Origin: Chitinophaga rhizosphaerae
GTDB lineage: Bacteria > Bacteroidota > Bacteroidia > Chitinophagales > Chitinophagaceae
DNA length: 64,000 nt
Assembly: GCF_003958645.1 (NCBI RefSeq)
Contig: NZ_RXLO01000006.1
Location: forward strand, 310,001 to 374,000
Direction of reading: 5' to 3'
Made by a program: the position numbers and the translations under genes. Below are positions 46,361 through 54,567 of the stretch, piece by piece. The notes beneath the pieces are model-generated. The model was given only the letters and a program-made list of their open reading frames with translations, was not told where the DNA came from and did not search any database. Each line of letters begins with the position of its first letter. Within the stretch, counting starts at the first letter, position 1.

Positions 46361-46795
46361 ATGAAACCACTTGCGATCCTCGTAACAGCGGCCTTGCTGT
46401 GCTGCTTGTCAATGCGGGCAAGCGGTCAGGGTGCATTGCGCACGCCGGCGTCGGACACAACGAAGTACATGATGAAGCAGGGCTCGTACCTCGGGTTCAG
46501 ACAGGTGAACCTGAGCATGGGGGAAATCGGGTTCGAAGTGGTGATCAGCAGCAACCTGAAAGGGAAATCCGCCCCCAGGCTGGAATTCCGGATAGACAGG
46601 CCCAACGGCAAGCGGAGCAAAAAACTCGGTTCCATCCGCATCCCCGACACGGCGGATACCACTTTCAACGTGAAACTTACCGGCCAGTTACGGCACGCCT
46701 TTGGCATCCACGACCTTTTCCTGGTAGCCAAGGGCGCCGGGGAATTCGAGATATCGGGGTTCTCCTTTATTCACAATTATTTCGCGGAAAAATGA
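46361..46795 (+). CDS. Secreted CBM6-like protein
   Basis: The protein has 144 residues. It has a signal peptide (1-23, ending ASG-QG), then a single beta-sandwich domain: MGEIGFEVVISSNLKGKSAP, LEFRIDRPNGKR, LGSIRIPDTADTTFNVKLTG, FGIHDLFLVAKGAGEFEISG. The combination of a sugar-side RID-P-GK motif, IP-T--T and G-HDL-LVAKG is that of family 6 carbohydrate-binding modules, which usually hang on a GH43 or other hydrolase. Here it is free-standing, 127 bp upstream of a GH43 gene, so it may help that enzyme bind its polymer. Alternatively it is a general beta-sandwich protein; no catalytic residues are visible. Confidence 0.6.
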   Translation: MKPLAILVTAALLCCLSMRASGQGALRTPASDTTKYMMKQGSYLGFRQVNLSMGEIGFEVVISSNLKGKSAPRLEFRIDRPNGKRSKKLGSIRIPDTADTTFNVKLTGQLRHAFGIHDLFLVAKGAGEFEISGFSFIHNYFAEK

Positions 46796-46910
46796 TCAGC
46801 CCGCCGGCACACCGCACCCTACCGGCAGGATGGTGCCATTGCAGTACGGCGAATAGTCTGGCGCAATGAATAAGAACGCGCCTGTTGGCGGAAGCCCCGA
46901 TTGTTTTTTC

Positions 46911-46918
46911 TATATTTC
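46911..46918 (+). promoter_or_regulatory. -7-like box TATATTTC before GH43
   Basis: One mismatch to TAnnTTTG, 4 bp before ATG 46923. It supports that start over the in-frame ATG at 46866. Confidence 0.35.
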
Positions 46919-46922
46919 GGAT

Positions 46923-47924
46923 ATGAAGCGCCTGATCCTCCTCTGCTGCGCCGCTGCGGCGTTCTTCCCAGCCTCCGCACAGCAAAAGTCCAAACGCAAA
47001 ATGTCCGGCAACCCCGTTTTCCCGGGCTGGTATGCCGACCCGGAAGCCATCATCTACGGCCGGAATTACTGGATATTCCCCACTTTCTCCGCCCCGTACG
47101 AAAAACAGGTGTTCTTCGATGCCTTTTCCTCGGCCGACCTCGTGAAATGGAAGAAACACGCCCGAATTCTCGACACGGCGGCCGTCAAATGGGCGAAACG
47201 CGCCATGTGGGCGCCTTCCGTCATCCAGCACCATGGAAAATACTGGCTGTTTTTCGGGGCCAACGATATTCAGAACGACCAGGAATACGGCGGCATCGGG
47301 GTGGCTGTGGCCGATAAGCCGGAAGGCCCCTACCGCGATCATCTCGGCAAACCGCTCATAGACAAGTTCCACAACGGCGCCCAACCCATCGACCAGTTCG
47401 TTTTCCGTGACAAGGACGGGAAGCATTATCTTATTTACGGCGGCTGGCGCCATTGCAACATCGCGCGGCTGAAAGATGATTTTACGGGATTCGAACCGTT
47501 TGAAGACGGGGCGGTTTTCCGCGAGATCACGCCGGAAAAGTATGTGGAAGGGCCGTTCATGTTCATCAAAAACGGGAAATATTATTTCATGTGGTCGGAA
47601 GGCGGCTGGACGGGCCCCGACTACAGCGTGGCCTATGCCATCGCCGATTCCCCTGCCGGCCCGTTCCGGCGGATCGGTAAAATCCTGGACCAGGACCCTG
47701 CCATCGCTAGCGGCGCGGGTCATCATTCCGTCATTCATATTCCCGGAACGGAAAAATACTTCATCGTCTATCACCGCCGCCCCATTGGTGAAAAAGACGC
47801 CAATTCCCGGGAAACCTGCATCGAAAAACTGGAATTCGACGAAAACGGCCTTATCAAGCCCGTGATCATCACCCGCGAAGGCGTACCCGCTACGAAATTA
47901 CCGCCTGTCCACTACGATAAATAA
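46923..47924 (+). CDS. Secreted GH43-family glycoside hydrolase
   Basis: The protein has 333 residues from ATG 46923 (MKRLILLCCAAAAFFPASA, a signal peptide). The five-bladed propeller triad is visible: base Asp39 in GWYADPEAIIY, Asp157 in QPIDQFVFRDKDGKHYLIYGG and general acid Glu209 in YVEGPFMFIKNGKYYFMWSEGG. GH43 enzymes release arabinose, xylose or galactose from plant polymers; DPE in the first motif, together with the CBM6-like neighbour, suits an arabinan- or galactan-type substrate, though the exact one cannot be read. It acts in the periplasm or outside. A strong hairpin follows at 47941. Confidence 0.9.
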   Translation: MKRLILLCCAAAAFFPASAQQKSKRKMSGNPVFPGWYADPEAIIYGRNYWIFPTFSAPYEKQVFFDAFSSADLVKWKKHARILDTAAVKWAKRAMWAPSVIQHHGKYWLFFGANDIQNDQEYGGIGVAVADKPEGPYRDHLGKPLIDKFHNGAQPIDQFVFRDKDGKHYLIYGGWRHCNIARLKDDFTGFEPFEDGAVFREITPEKYVEGPFMFIKNGKYYFMWSEGGWTGPDYSVAYAIADSPAGPFRRIGKILDQDPAIASGAGHHSVIHIPGTEKYFIVYHRRPIGEKDANSRETCIEKLEFDENGLIKPVIITREGVPATKLPPVHYDK

Positions 47925-47940
47925 AATACCGCACAAGAAC

Positions 47941-47982
47941 CCGCGCCCCCGCTTTTTGTTGTAAAAAAAGGCGGGGGCGCGG
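47941..47982 (+). terminator. Terminator hairpin after GH43
   Basis: CCGCGCCCCCGC (47941-47952) pairs with GCGGGGGCGCGG (47971-47982), extended by T5/A7 with one bulged base. Confidence 0.7.
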
Positions 47983-48077
47983 CTATTTTACGCCCGGCTG
48001 ATCCGCCCCGACCACGATCAACGGCTCCGTTGACCGATATCATTCCTGCTTCACTCATATTAACTGAATTTTATATC

Positions 48078-48899
48078 ATGAAAAAGATCATTGTTGCCCT
48101 TGATGGCCTCAAACTTTCGGAATCCAGCATGCAAACGGCCATAGCTGTCACCGCCCGGGAAAAAGCCCACCTCGTCGGCGTTTTCCTCGACGATTTCACC
48201 CACAACAGCTTTTCCATCGCTAGCGCCATGGAAACCGACGACCTCGAAGCCCGGATAGCAAAGGATAAACAGATCCGGGACAATGCCGTCAAGGAATTCG
48301 AAACCGCCTGCCAGGCCGGCGGCATCAATTTCACCGTTCGCCGCGATAAATCGTTCGCCCTCCCCGATCTGTTACGGGAAAGCATATACGCCGATCTGCT
48401 GATCGTCGGCGCCGACGAAACTTTCACCCGTTTCTCCGAAGCGGCGCCCACGCGATTTGTCCGCGATTTGCTGTCGGAAGTGCAATGCCCCGTGCTGATA
48501 GCGCCACTGAAATGGCAACCCGTGGAGAAAACGGTGATGTTGTACGATGGTGCGCCTTCGTCCGTGTTCGCCATCAAAATGTTCTCCGCCATCCTGCCGG
48601 AAACGAACAAACTGCCGGCCACCGTGATCACCGTTCGCGGAGACGATAACCATCACGTTCCGGAAAACCACCTGATGAAGGAGTTCATGAAAAGGCACAA
48701 TCCTAACGCCGCGTACGAAGTATTGCAGGGCGATGCGGAAAACGCTATCCTCGACCACCTGCTGAAGGCAGACAGCAAAACCCTCGTGGTGCTCGGCGCC
48801 TACCAGCGCAGCACCGTGAGCCGCTGGTTCAAGGCCAGCATGGCCGATCTGCTCATGAAAGCAGTGCCCTGCGCCTTATTCATCGCACATAACAAGTAA
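48078..48899 (+). CDS. Universal stress protein, tandem UspA domains
   Basis: The protein has 273 residues from ATG 48078 (MKKIIVALDGLKLSESSMQT); an in-frame start at 48030 adds a non-homologous extension. Two UspA domains (about 1-140 and 145-270) are visible, the second ending LVVLGAYQRSTVSRWFKASMADLLM. The usual G-2x-G-9x-G ATP loop is degenerate in both halves. Tandem Usp proteins bind small ligands and act in starvation, low oxygen or oxidative stress. The gene starts a two-gene unit with the coiled-coil protein and converges on a receiver-CRP regulator, a link often seen in oxygen-responsive regulons. Confidence 0.88.
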   Translation: MKKIIVALDGLKLSESSMQTAIAVTAREKAHLVGVFLDDFTHNSFSIASAMETDDLEARIAKDKQIRDNAVKEFETACQAGGINFTVRRDKSFALPDLLRESIYADLLIVGADETFTRFSEAAPTRFVRDLLSEVQCPVLIAPLKWQPVEKTVMLYDGAPSSVFAIKMFSAILPETNKLPATVITVRGDDNHHVPENHLMKEFMKRHNPNAAYEVLQGDAENAILDHLLKADSKTLVVLGAYQRSTVSRWFKASMADLLMKAVPCALFIAHNK

Positions 48900-48901
48900 A
48901 A

Positions 48902-49261
48902 ATGAGCCGGGAGAAGAAATTTGAATTATTGCGGATGCTGGAGTTCCTCAAACAGGAGAACATCCTGCTGAAACAACGGCTGATGGAGGCTTTGCAACTG
49001 GACTCGTCGCGCCAGTTCCTGGAACGGGCGGAATCCCTGCAGCAGCAATTCCTGCAGAACGACCAGGCGCTCGCGCTGATGCACCACGACCTGGTGATGT
49101 TGTACCAGAAACATTCGGATGGCAAATCGTATTTGTTGCAACGGGAAGGGCTGGAATCCGACCTGGGCAAAATGAAAGAAGAAATCGGGCACCTGCGGAT
49201 GCAGTGCGCAGACCTCCCTAATTCAGGAGGCGCGCCAGCTTCTTACGGTCTTCCAGGATAA
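48902..49261 (+). CDS. Coiled-coil protein of unknown function
   Basis: The protein has 119 residues, starting 2 bp after the Usp stop. Heptad-rich helices run through about 1-100 (LLRMLEFLKQENILLKQRLME, LQREGLESDLGKMKEEIGHLRM), predicting a coiled coil. The tail (PNSGGAPASYGLPG) is disordered. No membrane or signal segment. Its last 44 bp overlap the convergent receiver-CRP gene, so the two ends constrain each other. Possible binding partner of the stress protein or of a kinase; inference from context. Confidence 0.65.
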   Translation: MSREKKFELLRMLEFLKQENILLKQRLMEALQLDSSRQFLERAESLQQQFLQNDQALALMHHDLVMLYQKHSDGKSYLLQREGLESDLGKMKEEIGHLRMQCADLPNSGGAPASYGLPG

Positions 49262-50276
49262 TCTCACCCTCCCGGATGCTGATGAGCTTTTCGTCGCGAA
49301 AATCTCCCAGCGTCCGGATGAGGGATTCCTTGGCTACACCGGCAACGGCGGCCAGGTTATCGCGGCTGATGTCGATGCTGAATTGCATACTTCCGGCCGC
49401 GTTATATTTTTTATCCAGCGCCAGCAGCGCGTCGGCCACTTTTCGGCGCAGGGAGTTGTAAGCGATGCCCAGCAGCTGCTCTTCCTTTTCGGCCATGTTG
49501 TTGGCCAGCATCTGGATGAGACGGCGCTGCACGGCGGGGTTGCTGTTCATAAGCGATTCGAAATCCGCTTTCGGGATCATGGCGATCTCTGCGTCTTCCA
49601 TCGCTTCGGCGCTGTCCTGGTACAATCCGCCGCTCAGCAGCGGTGTATATCCGAAGTAATCGCCTTCGTTGTAAAGCCCGGTGATGAGCTCTTTCCCGTT
49701 ATCGTGCCGCTTGCTGGACTTGACCTTCCCTTTGATAATGTAAAACAGGTTGGTGGCGTGTTTGCCTTCGGAATACACGGCCTGTTTCTTTTTGAACAGC
49801 TGCGTATTACGCTCGTTCTTCAGCGCCTCCAGCTGGTCTCCCCCTCCGGATACAGACAGCAGCGCCGAAATGGCGCCGGGGCCCTGGGCGATGTCTTCCT
49901 TCAGTCTGCTGGCTTTCTGCAGCCGGATTTCGATGGCCTGGAGCAGTTCCATGGCGTCGAAAGGTTTGGTAATGAAATCGTCTGCCCCCATTTCCATGCC
50001 TTTGCGCATATCCGTTCTTTCGGTGCGGGCGGTGAGGAAGATGAAAGGCGTATGCTGGAGGGCGTTGCGTTTGTGCAGCATGTGCAGCACGCCGTAGCCG
50101 TCGAGCACGGGCATGGAAATATCGCAAATGATCAGATCCGGGTGATGCTCGAAAGTCATCTGCACGCCTTGCATGCCATCGGCTGCGGTCAGCACCTTGT
50201 AATTGGCCATGGTGAGGATTTCCGCGGTATTTTCGCGGATGTCGGCATTGTCTTCGATCAGGAGAATCGTGCTCAT
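49218..50276 (-). CDS. Receiver-CRP fusion transcription regulator
   Basis: The protein has 352 residues from ATG 50276; the longer frame to 50339 is rejected because the start overlaps the kinase stop as ATGA. The receiver (1-125) has E8/D9, phospho-acceptor D52 in LIICDISMP, T82 and K104 in ITKPFD. A cyclic-nucleotide-type beta-roll follows (about 155-265: YSEGKHATNLFYIIKGKV, GLYNEGDYFGYTPLL) and a CRP-type HTH (about 270-350: RRKVADALLALDKK, DISRDNLAAVAGVAKESLIRTL). It joins phosphorylation input with a CRP output. It should control stress genes such as the convergent UspA gene. Confidence 0.92.
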   Translation of the reverse strand: MSTILLIEDNADIRENTAEILTMANYKVLTAADGMQGVQMTFEHHPDLIICDISMPVLDGYGVLHMLHKRNALQHTPFIFLTARTERTDMRKGMEMGADDFITKPFDAMELLQAIEIRLQKASRLKEDIAQGPGAISALLSVSGGGDQLEALKNERNTQLFKKKQAVYSEGKHATNLFYIIKGKVKSSKRHDNGKELITGLYNEGDYFGYTPLLSGGLYQDSAEAMEDAEIAMIPKADFESLMNSNPAVQRRLIQMLANNMAEKEEQLLGIAYNSLRRKVADALLALDKKYNAAGSMQFSIDISRDNLAAVAGVAKESLIRTLGDFRDEKLISIREGEIILEDRKKLARLLN

Positions 50277-51502
50277 ATGTTGGGCGGGATTTGAAAAGTC
50301 AAGATAAATTCGGTGCCGTTTCCTACCTCGCTGCGGCATTGGATGTTGCCGTCCATCAGTTCGGTATACTTGGCTACGATATGCAGTCCGAGGCCGGTGC
50401 CCTGGATGTCCGACACATTGTTGCCGCGGAAGAAGCGTTCGAAAAGGTGGGCCTGGTCGTCTTCGCTGATGCCGCGGCCCTGGTCGGCCACGCGGATCAC
50501 CAGTTGCGCCGCTTCCCTTCCGGAAGCAACGGCGATGGCGCTGCCTTCCGGCGAGAATTTGATGGCGTTGGACAACAGGTTGAGGATGATATGTTTGAGC
50601 AGCGCGGGATCGAGTAGCGCTTCCGGATCACCGGTATGCACGTACGAAATGCGCTGGTTCTTTTTGTTGAGCTCGAAGAGCTCCTGCACGGTGGCGCCGA
50701 TGATCGATTCCACGTTAACCGTGGCCGGCCGCACATGGATCCTTCCTTCCTCGATCTTGCCTACGCTGAGGAAATCATTGAGAATATCGGTCAGGAGGTT
50801 GACGGAGGAAACGATCCGCTGGATGTGCTTTTCGCGCTGCGGCTGTTCCTCTCCCGCCGTATAGCGGGAAATGAGGTAGGAGGAGGAGAGCACGGTGCTG
50901 AGGGGCGTCCGGAATTCGTGGGAAGCCATGGAAACGAAGCGGCTTTTCAGTTCGTTCAAATCCTTTTCCTTCTGCAGGGCCATCCGTAACTCATTGTCTT
51001 TCCGCTCGATCTCCTTCATCTGCATTTCCATCTGCTTCACGAGCTTCGACAACGATTCCGTACGGTCTGCCACCTTCTGCTCCAGTTCCGCGTTCAGTTC
51101 GCGAAGTGCGTCTTCCGACTGCTTGCGCAGGGAAATATCGCTCACGAAGGCCACCACCATGCGGCCGGTGGGCGCTTCATAAACACCGAGACTGATCTCC
51201 ACCGGGAATTCCGTCCCGTCTTTCCGCCGCGCGAAAAGATCCATTCCCATGCCCATGGGCCGGTTATGGGGATGATGGCTGAAACGGTCGCGATGGCTTT
51301 CGTGACGGCCGGCGTACCGGTCTGGAATGAGTTTTTCCACCTTCTGGCCTTCCAGTTCCTCGGCCGTATATCCGAACTGCCGGAGCAGGAACGGGTTGGA
51401 CATCACGATATTGCCGGCCGTATCGGCCACCAGTATGCCTAGTGTCGCATATTTGAATAATACGTCGAATCCGAAATCTGCGTTATTCATAACTTTGCGC
51501 AT
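50273..51502 (-). CDS. PAS-domain sensor histidine kinase
   Basis: The protein has 409 residues, soluble. A PAS domain (about 8-130: FKYATLGILVADTAGNIVMSN, MDLFARRKDGTEFPVEISLG) is followed by a coiled coil (about 130-180), HisKA with His195 in SMASHEFRTPLSTVL, and HATPase_c with IILNLLSNAIKFSPEG, VADQGRGISEDDQ and GTGLGLHIV. The stop overlaps the start of the receiver-CRP gene (ATGA), so these are a coupled pair. The PAS may bind a ligand such as heme, flavin or a metabolite; no diagnostic residue identifies which. It probably senses redox or energy state, inferred from the partner type. Confidence 0.93.
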   Translation of the reverse strand: MRKVMNNADFGFDVLFKYATLGILVADTAGNIVMSNPFLLRQFGYTAEELEGQKVEKLIPDRYAGRHESHRDRFSHHPHNRPMGMGMDLFARRKDGTEFPVEISLGVYEAPTGRMVVAFVSDISLRKQSEDALRELNAELEQKVADRTESLSKLVKQMEMQMKEIERKDNELRMALQKEKDLNELKSRFVSMASHEFRTPLSTVLSSSYLISRYTAGEEQPQREKHIQRIVSSVNLLTDILNDFLSVGKIEEGRIHVRPATVNVESIIGATVQELFELNKKNQRISYVHTGDPEALLDPALLKHIILNLLSNAIKFSPEGSAIAVASGREAAQLVIRVADQGRGISEDDQAHLFERFFRGNNVSDIQGTGLGLHIVAKYTELMDGNIQCRSEVGNGTEFILTFQIPPNI

Positions 51503-51577
51503 TGTGACCGAATATTGCGGAACGAATTTACGATATTAATCCGGCGGGGCGGAATAAAGGATGCATGAATATTGAAA

Positions 51578-53014
51578 TCAGCCGTTTTTGGGCTGGGGTT
51601 TCCCGAATCCCCGGCGCGTCATTTCTCCCCAGCTTTTCGACTTCCGGAAGAAATCGAAATACCCGCGAACGCCCGCCCACACCACGAACGGATGGAATAT
51701 GAACGGCTCCGTCAATGCCGCCAGCACCAGCTTGAGGATCTCCTTGCGGCGGCGGTACTGGTTAAAGGTATATACTTCCATGTAAATGGCGAAAACGCTG
51801 TTGAGGTACCCGAAAGATACGATGAATATCAAAAACGCGAAGAACATGTGCCAGTTGATGAGCCCGAAGAAAGCCAGGAACAAAAACACCACGAACCCCG
51901 CGAACTCGATCAGCGGTGCCAGCATTTCGAACAGCAGCCAGTAGGGATAGCTCAATGCCCCCAGCAGATCGTACCGCGGGTTCAGGAATATTTTCTTGTG
52001 AAAGCGCAGCGTTTCGATCGTGCCGCGCGTCCACCGGTTACGCTGGCGGGTGAGGATGGTCCCGGTTTCGGGAGCTTCCGTCCAGCAAAGCGGATCGGGA
52101 ATGTAGGTCACTTTATACGGCACGTCCTGCTCATGCATATATCGCCGCATCCTCACCACCAGCTCCATATCTTCCCCTACCGTATTGGTATTGTAACCGC
52201 CGCAGCGGATAGCGATCTCCTTGTCGAACGCGCCGAATGCCCCGGAGATGAGCAGCAGCCCGTCGAGCCGCGCCCAGGCCATGCGCCCCAGCAAAAATGC
52301 GCGGATGTATTCCAGCGCCTGCATGCGGGCCCAATAGTTGTCAGGAAGATGCACCCGCGTGAGCCGGCCATTGGTGACCTCGCAGGAATTCGCGATGCGG
52401 ATCACCCCGCCCGACGCGATCACTTTCTTCTCCCCTTCTTCCAGGAACGGTTTTACCATTTTGAGAATGGCGTCGTGCTCCAGGATACAATCCGCGTCGA
52501 TGCAAACGATATAATCGTTCGTAGCGATATTGATACCCACGTTCAGCGCATCCGCCTTTCCGCCGTTCACTTTATCCACCACCACGAGCTTGTTGTAGGC
52601 AGGGTGTTTCGTTTTGTAAACGGCCTTCACTTCTTTCGTCGGGATGCGGTAGTTGACGAAGAAATCCACTTTTTCCAACTGGTACGCGTCGATGAGCTTC
52701 TGGAGGCTATCGTCTTTCGACCCGTCGTTGATGACGACCAGTTCGAGTTTGTTGTAGTATAGCGACAGCAGCGACCGCACGTTATCCACGATGGTAGCGC
52801 CTTCGTTGTACGCCGGCGCCAGGATGCTGACGGTGGGCGCATGCGGCGACGCGGCCAGCAGGCGGTAGTCGGTGGCTTCGTTCTTATGCAGGTATTCCCG
52901 TGTTTCGTTCACGGAATTGATGCCGATAACGATGTACGAGATGATGAGGGTGACGGAATATACGAAGATGCCGGTCACCAGCAGGTAAACGAGGATATCG
53001 GCCAGTATTTTCAT
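51578..53014 (-). CDS. Family 2 glycosyltransferase, PgaC-like polysaccharide synthase
   Basis: The protein has 478 residues from ATG 53014, overlapping the HEAT gene stop as ATGA; a longer frame to 53731 is antisense read-through. One N-terminal helix precedes the GT-A domain with D97 in INDGSKDDS, DAD (173-175), GED (280-282) and QRNRW (324-328), then two to four C-terminal helices (about 355-430). This is the pattern of processive synthases such as PgaC/IcaA (poly-N-acetylglucosamine) or hyaluronan synthase. It should polymerise and move a polysaccharide across the inner membrane. No PgaB or PilZ domain is present; the operon instead carries a HEAT protein and a receiver. Confidence 0.88.
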   Translation of the reverse strand: MKILADILVYLLVTGIFVYSVTLIISYIVIGINSVNETREYLHKNEATDYRLLAASPHAPTVSILAPAYNEGATIVDNVRSLLSLYYNKLELVVINDGSKDDSLQKLIDAYQLEKVDFFVNYRIPTKEVKAVYKTKHPAYNKLVVVDKVNGGKADALNVGINIATNDYIVCIDADCILEHDAILKMVKPFLEEGEKKVIASGGVIRIANSCEVTNGRLTRVHLPDNYWARMQALEYIRAFLLGRMAWARLDGLLLISGAFGAFDKEIAIRCGGYNTNTVGEDMELVVRMRRYMHEQDVPYKVTYIPDPLCWTEAPETGTILTRQRNRWTRGTIETLRFHKKIFLNPRYDLLGALSYPYWLLFEMLAPLIEFAGFVVFLFLAFFGLINWHMFFAFLIFIVSFGYLNSVFAIYMEVYTFNQYRRRKEILKLVLAALTEPFIFHPFVVWAGVRGYFDFFRKSKSWGEMTRRGFGKPQPKNG

Positions 53015-54090
53015 CGTACGGATTCGCTTTGAATGTGAAGCAATATTTGCCGGTAGGGTTCCGGCTGGGCCAGGGCTTTGGCGGCGATGATGGCTTCCCC
53101 GCCTTTCAGGCAGCGGGAAATGATGCGGGCCGATTGCAGTTGAACGGCGGGATCGTCGCTGGCGAGCGTGGTTTCGAGAAACCCGCGCTGCGCGTCGGTT
53201 GCCACCTGTTCGAGGCCTTCGAGGATCGCTTTGCGGTTGTGCTCCGTTTCCGTCGGGTATTGCTCGGCGAGCAGGTTGCCCGCTTCTTCGTCCCCGAAAT
53301 GTACCAGCGTTTTCACGGCCTGTTCGCGCACATGGGAATTGGGATGCCGGAGGCAGCGGATGGTCTCTTCCCTGACTTGCAGCTGCTGGTAGATATCGGC
53401 GAGCTTCAGGGCAAATATCACCACGCTGTCGTTCGCCGAACCGAGCCACTGCGGCAGGCCTTCGAAGTTCCCGGGGTCGAGTGCGTGCAACTGTTCGAGC
53501 AGTTTGAGCTGTTGCCAGTTGTTCATGGGCTGGGTGAGGCCGCCGAGGAACCGGAGCCCGTCGAACCCTTCGAACGCCAGCAGGGCGGTTTGGGCTTCGG
53601 CGCGCACGTATGCGTTGCGGTGGTCGGTATGTTTGCCGATGGCGCCGCCGGCATCCCGCTGCTCCATCATATACAGTTCGTAAATACCGCGGGCCTTGCG
53701 GTACCAGAAGCGGCTGGAGAATTTGTCCCACGATGTTTTCCGCAGCTCCAGCAGTCTGTACAGCTGTATCACATTACGGGAGGCCTGGCCGATGAGGTTC
53801 TTTTTGGTATTGATGAGTTGATTGATGGCGAACTCGCGCGCGAGGCGGTTATGCGGGCGGTCGAGCAGCTCTTCCGGAATTTCGATATCGCTGTTTTCGT
53901 TGATCTCTCCCAGCAGGAGGTCTCCCAGCCACTGATCGAAATATTCCTGCACGCGCTTCTCCGTCTGGTACCGTTTGCGGCGGCGGCGGAGCACGGCGGC
54001 GGTCATGAACAGGACTATGATCATGATCGCCGTAAACAGGACCGTATATGCATACAGGGTTGCCTCGGGTATGGTGCTCGGTTCCAGCAA
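53011..54090 (-). CDS. Membrane-anchored HEAT-repeat protein
   Basis: The protein has 359 residues. One helix (about 14-36, VLFTAIMIIVLFMTAAVL) is followed by a basic stretch and an all-helical domain with HEAT-like repeats, clear at about 165-355: NAYVRAEAQTALLAFEGFDGL, NSHVREQAVKTLVHFGDEEAG, DPAVQLQSARIISRCLKGG. HEAT solenoids bind other proteins. With its stop overlapping the GT2 start, and the receiver gene 17 bp upstream, it probably couples the receiver to the synthase at the inner membrane. This is inferred from order and topology. Confidence 0.8.
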   Translation of the reverse strand: MLEPSTIPEATLYAYTVLFTAIMIIVLFMTAAVLRRRRKRYQTEKRVQEYFDQWLGDLLLGEINENSDIEIPEELLDRPHNRLAREFAINQLINTKKNLIGQASRNVIQLYRLLELRKTSWDKFSSRFWYRKARGIYELYMMEQRDAGGAIGKHTDHRNAYVRAEAQTALLAFEGFDGLRFLGGLTQPMNNWQQLKLLEQLHALDPGNFEGLPQWLGSANDSVVIFALKLADIYQQLQVREETIRCLRHPNSHVREQAVKTLVHFGDEEAGNLLAEQYPTETEHNRKAILEGLEQVATDAQRGFLETTLASDDPAVQLQSARIISRCLKGGEAIIAAKALAQPEPYRQILLHIQSESVR

Positions 54091-54107
54091 GATGTTCGGT
54101 TTAAGGT

Positions 54108-54467
54108 TTAACGGGACTGAATCAGTTTTTTCACGCGGATCGATAATTCCGTCAGGCTGAAAGGCTTGGTCATGTAATCGTCGGCGCCGAGGCGGAAGGC
54201 TTCTTCCACGATATTTTCCTGCCCCATGGTCGACAATACGATCACTTTGATGGGGCTCCCTTCCTGCTTGATGGCACTTACGATCTCGAGACCGGAAACG
54301 GACGGCAGCATAATATCCGTAAGCACGATGTCGGGCTTTTCGGAGCGGATGCTTTCCAGCGCCTGGTTGCCCTCGGAACAGGATATGATTTCATAGCCGT
54401 CTTTTGCCAGTTTTATCTCGATGGTTTTTCGGATGAGGTTATCATCTTCCGCAATTAGAATCTTCAT
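54108..54467 (-). CDS. Stand-alone receiver domain protein (REC only)
   Basis: The protein has 119 residues, a single receiver: E7/D8/D9, phospho-acceptor D51 in IVLTDIMLP, T80 and K101 in DYMTKPFSL. There is no output domain, so it should act by binding a partner, like CheY or Spo0F. It is the first gene of the REC-HEAT-GT2 unit; the likely target is the HEAT protein or synthase. The likely donor is one of the local kinases, for instance the hybrid kinase at 57945. The -7 box TATTTTTG lies 24 bp before the start. Confidence 0.9.
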   Translation of the reverse strand: MKILIAEDDNLIRKTIEIKLAKDGYEIISCSEGNQALESIRSEKPDIVLTDIMLPSVSGLEIVSAIKQEGSPIKVIVLSTMGQENIVEEAFRLGADDYMTKPFSLTELSIRVKKLIQSR

Positions 54468-54491
54468 GGAATATACGTGTTAACACGAGTA

Positions 54492-54499
54492 CAAAAATA
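54492..54499 (-). promoter_or_regulatory. -7 box TATTTTTG of the REC-HEAT-GT2 operon
   Basis: Exact TAnnTTTG on the minus strand, 24 bp before ATG 54467. Confidence 0.5.
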
Positions 54500-54529
54500 G
54501 ATAATATTTCGCTGGTCTGGAAGAAGTTA

Positions 54530-54537
54530 TATCTTTA
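54530..54537 (+). promoter_or_regulatory. -7 box TATCTTTA of the YaiO-like gene
   Basis: One mismatch to TAnnTTTG, 30 bp before ATG 54568. The two divergent boxes are 30 bp apart. Confidence 0.4.
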
Positions 54538-54567
54538 TCAGGCAATAAAAACCGAACACCGACAAAT

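Noticed and set aside
53015-53731. N-terminal extension of the glycosyltransferase
   Set aside because: It overlaps the HEAT-repeat gene in another frame and is Arg/Pro-rich nonsense; the ATG at 53014 with ATGA overlap is the proper start.
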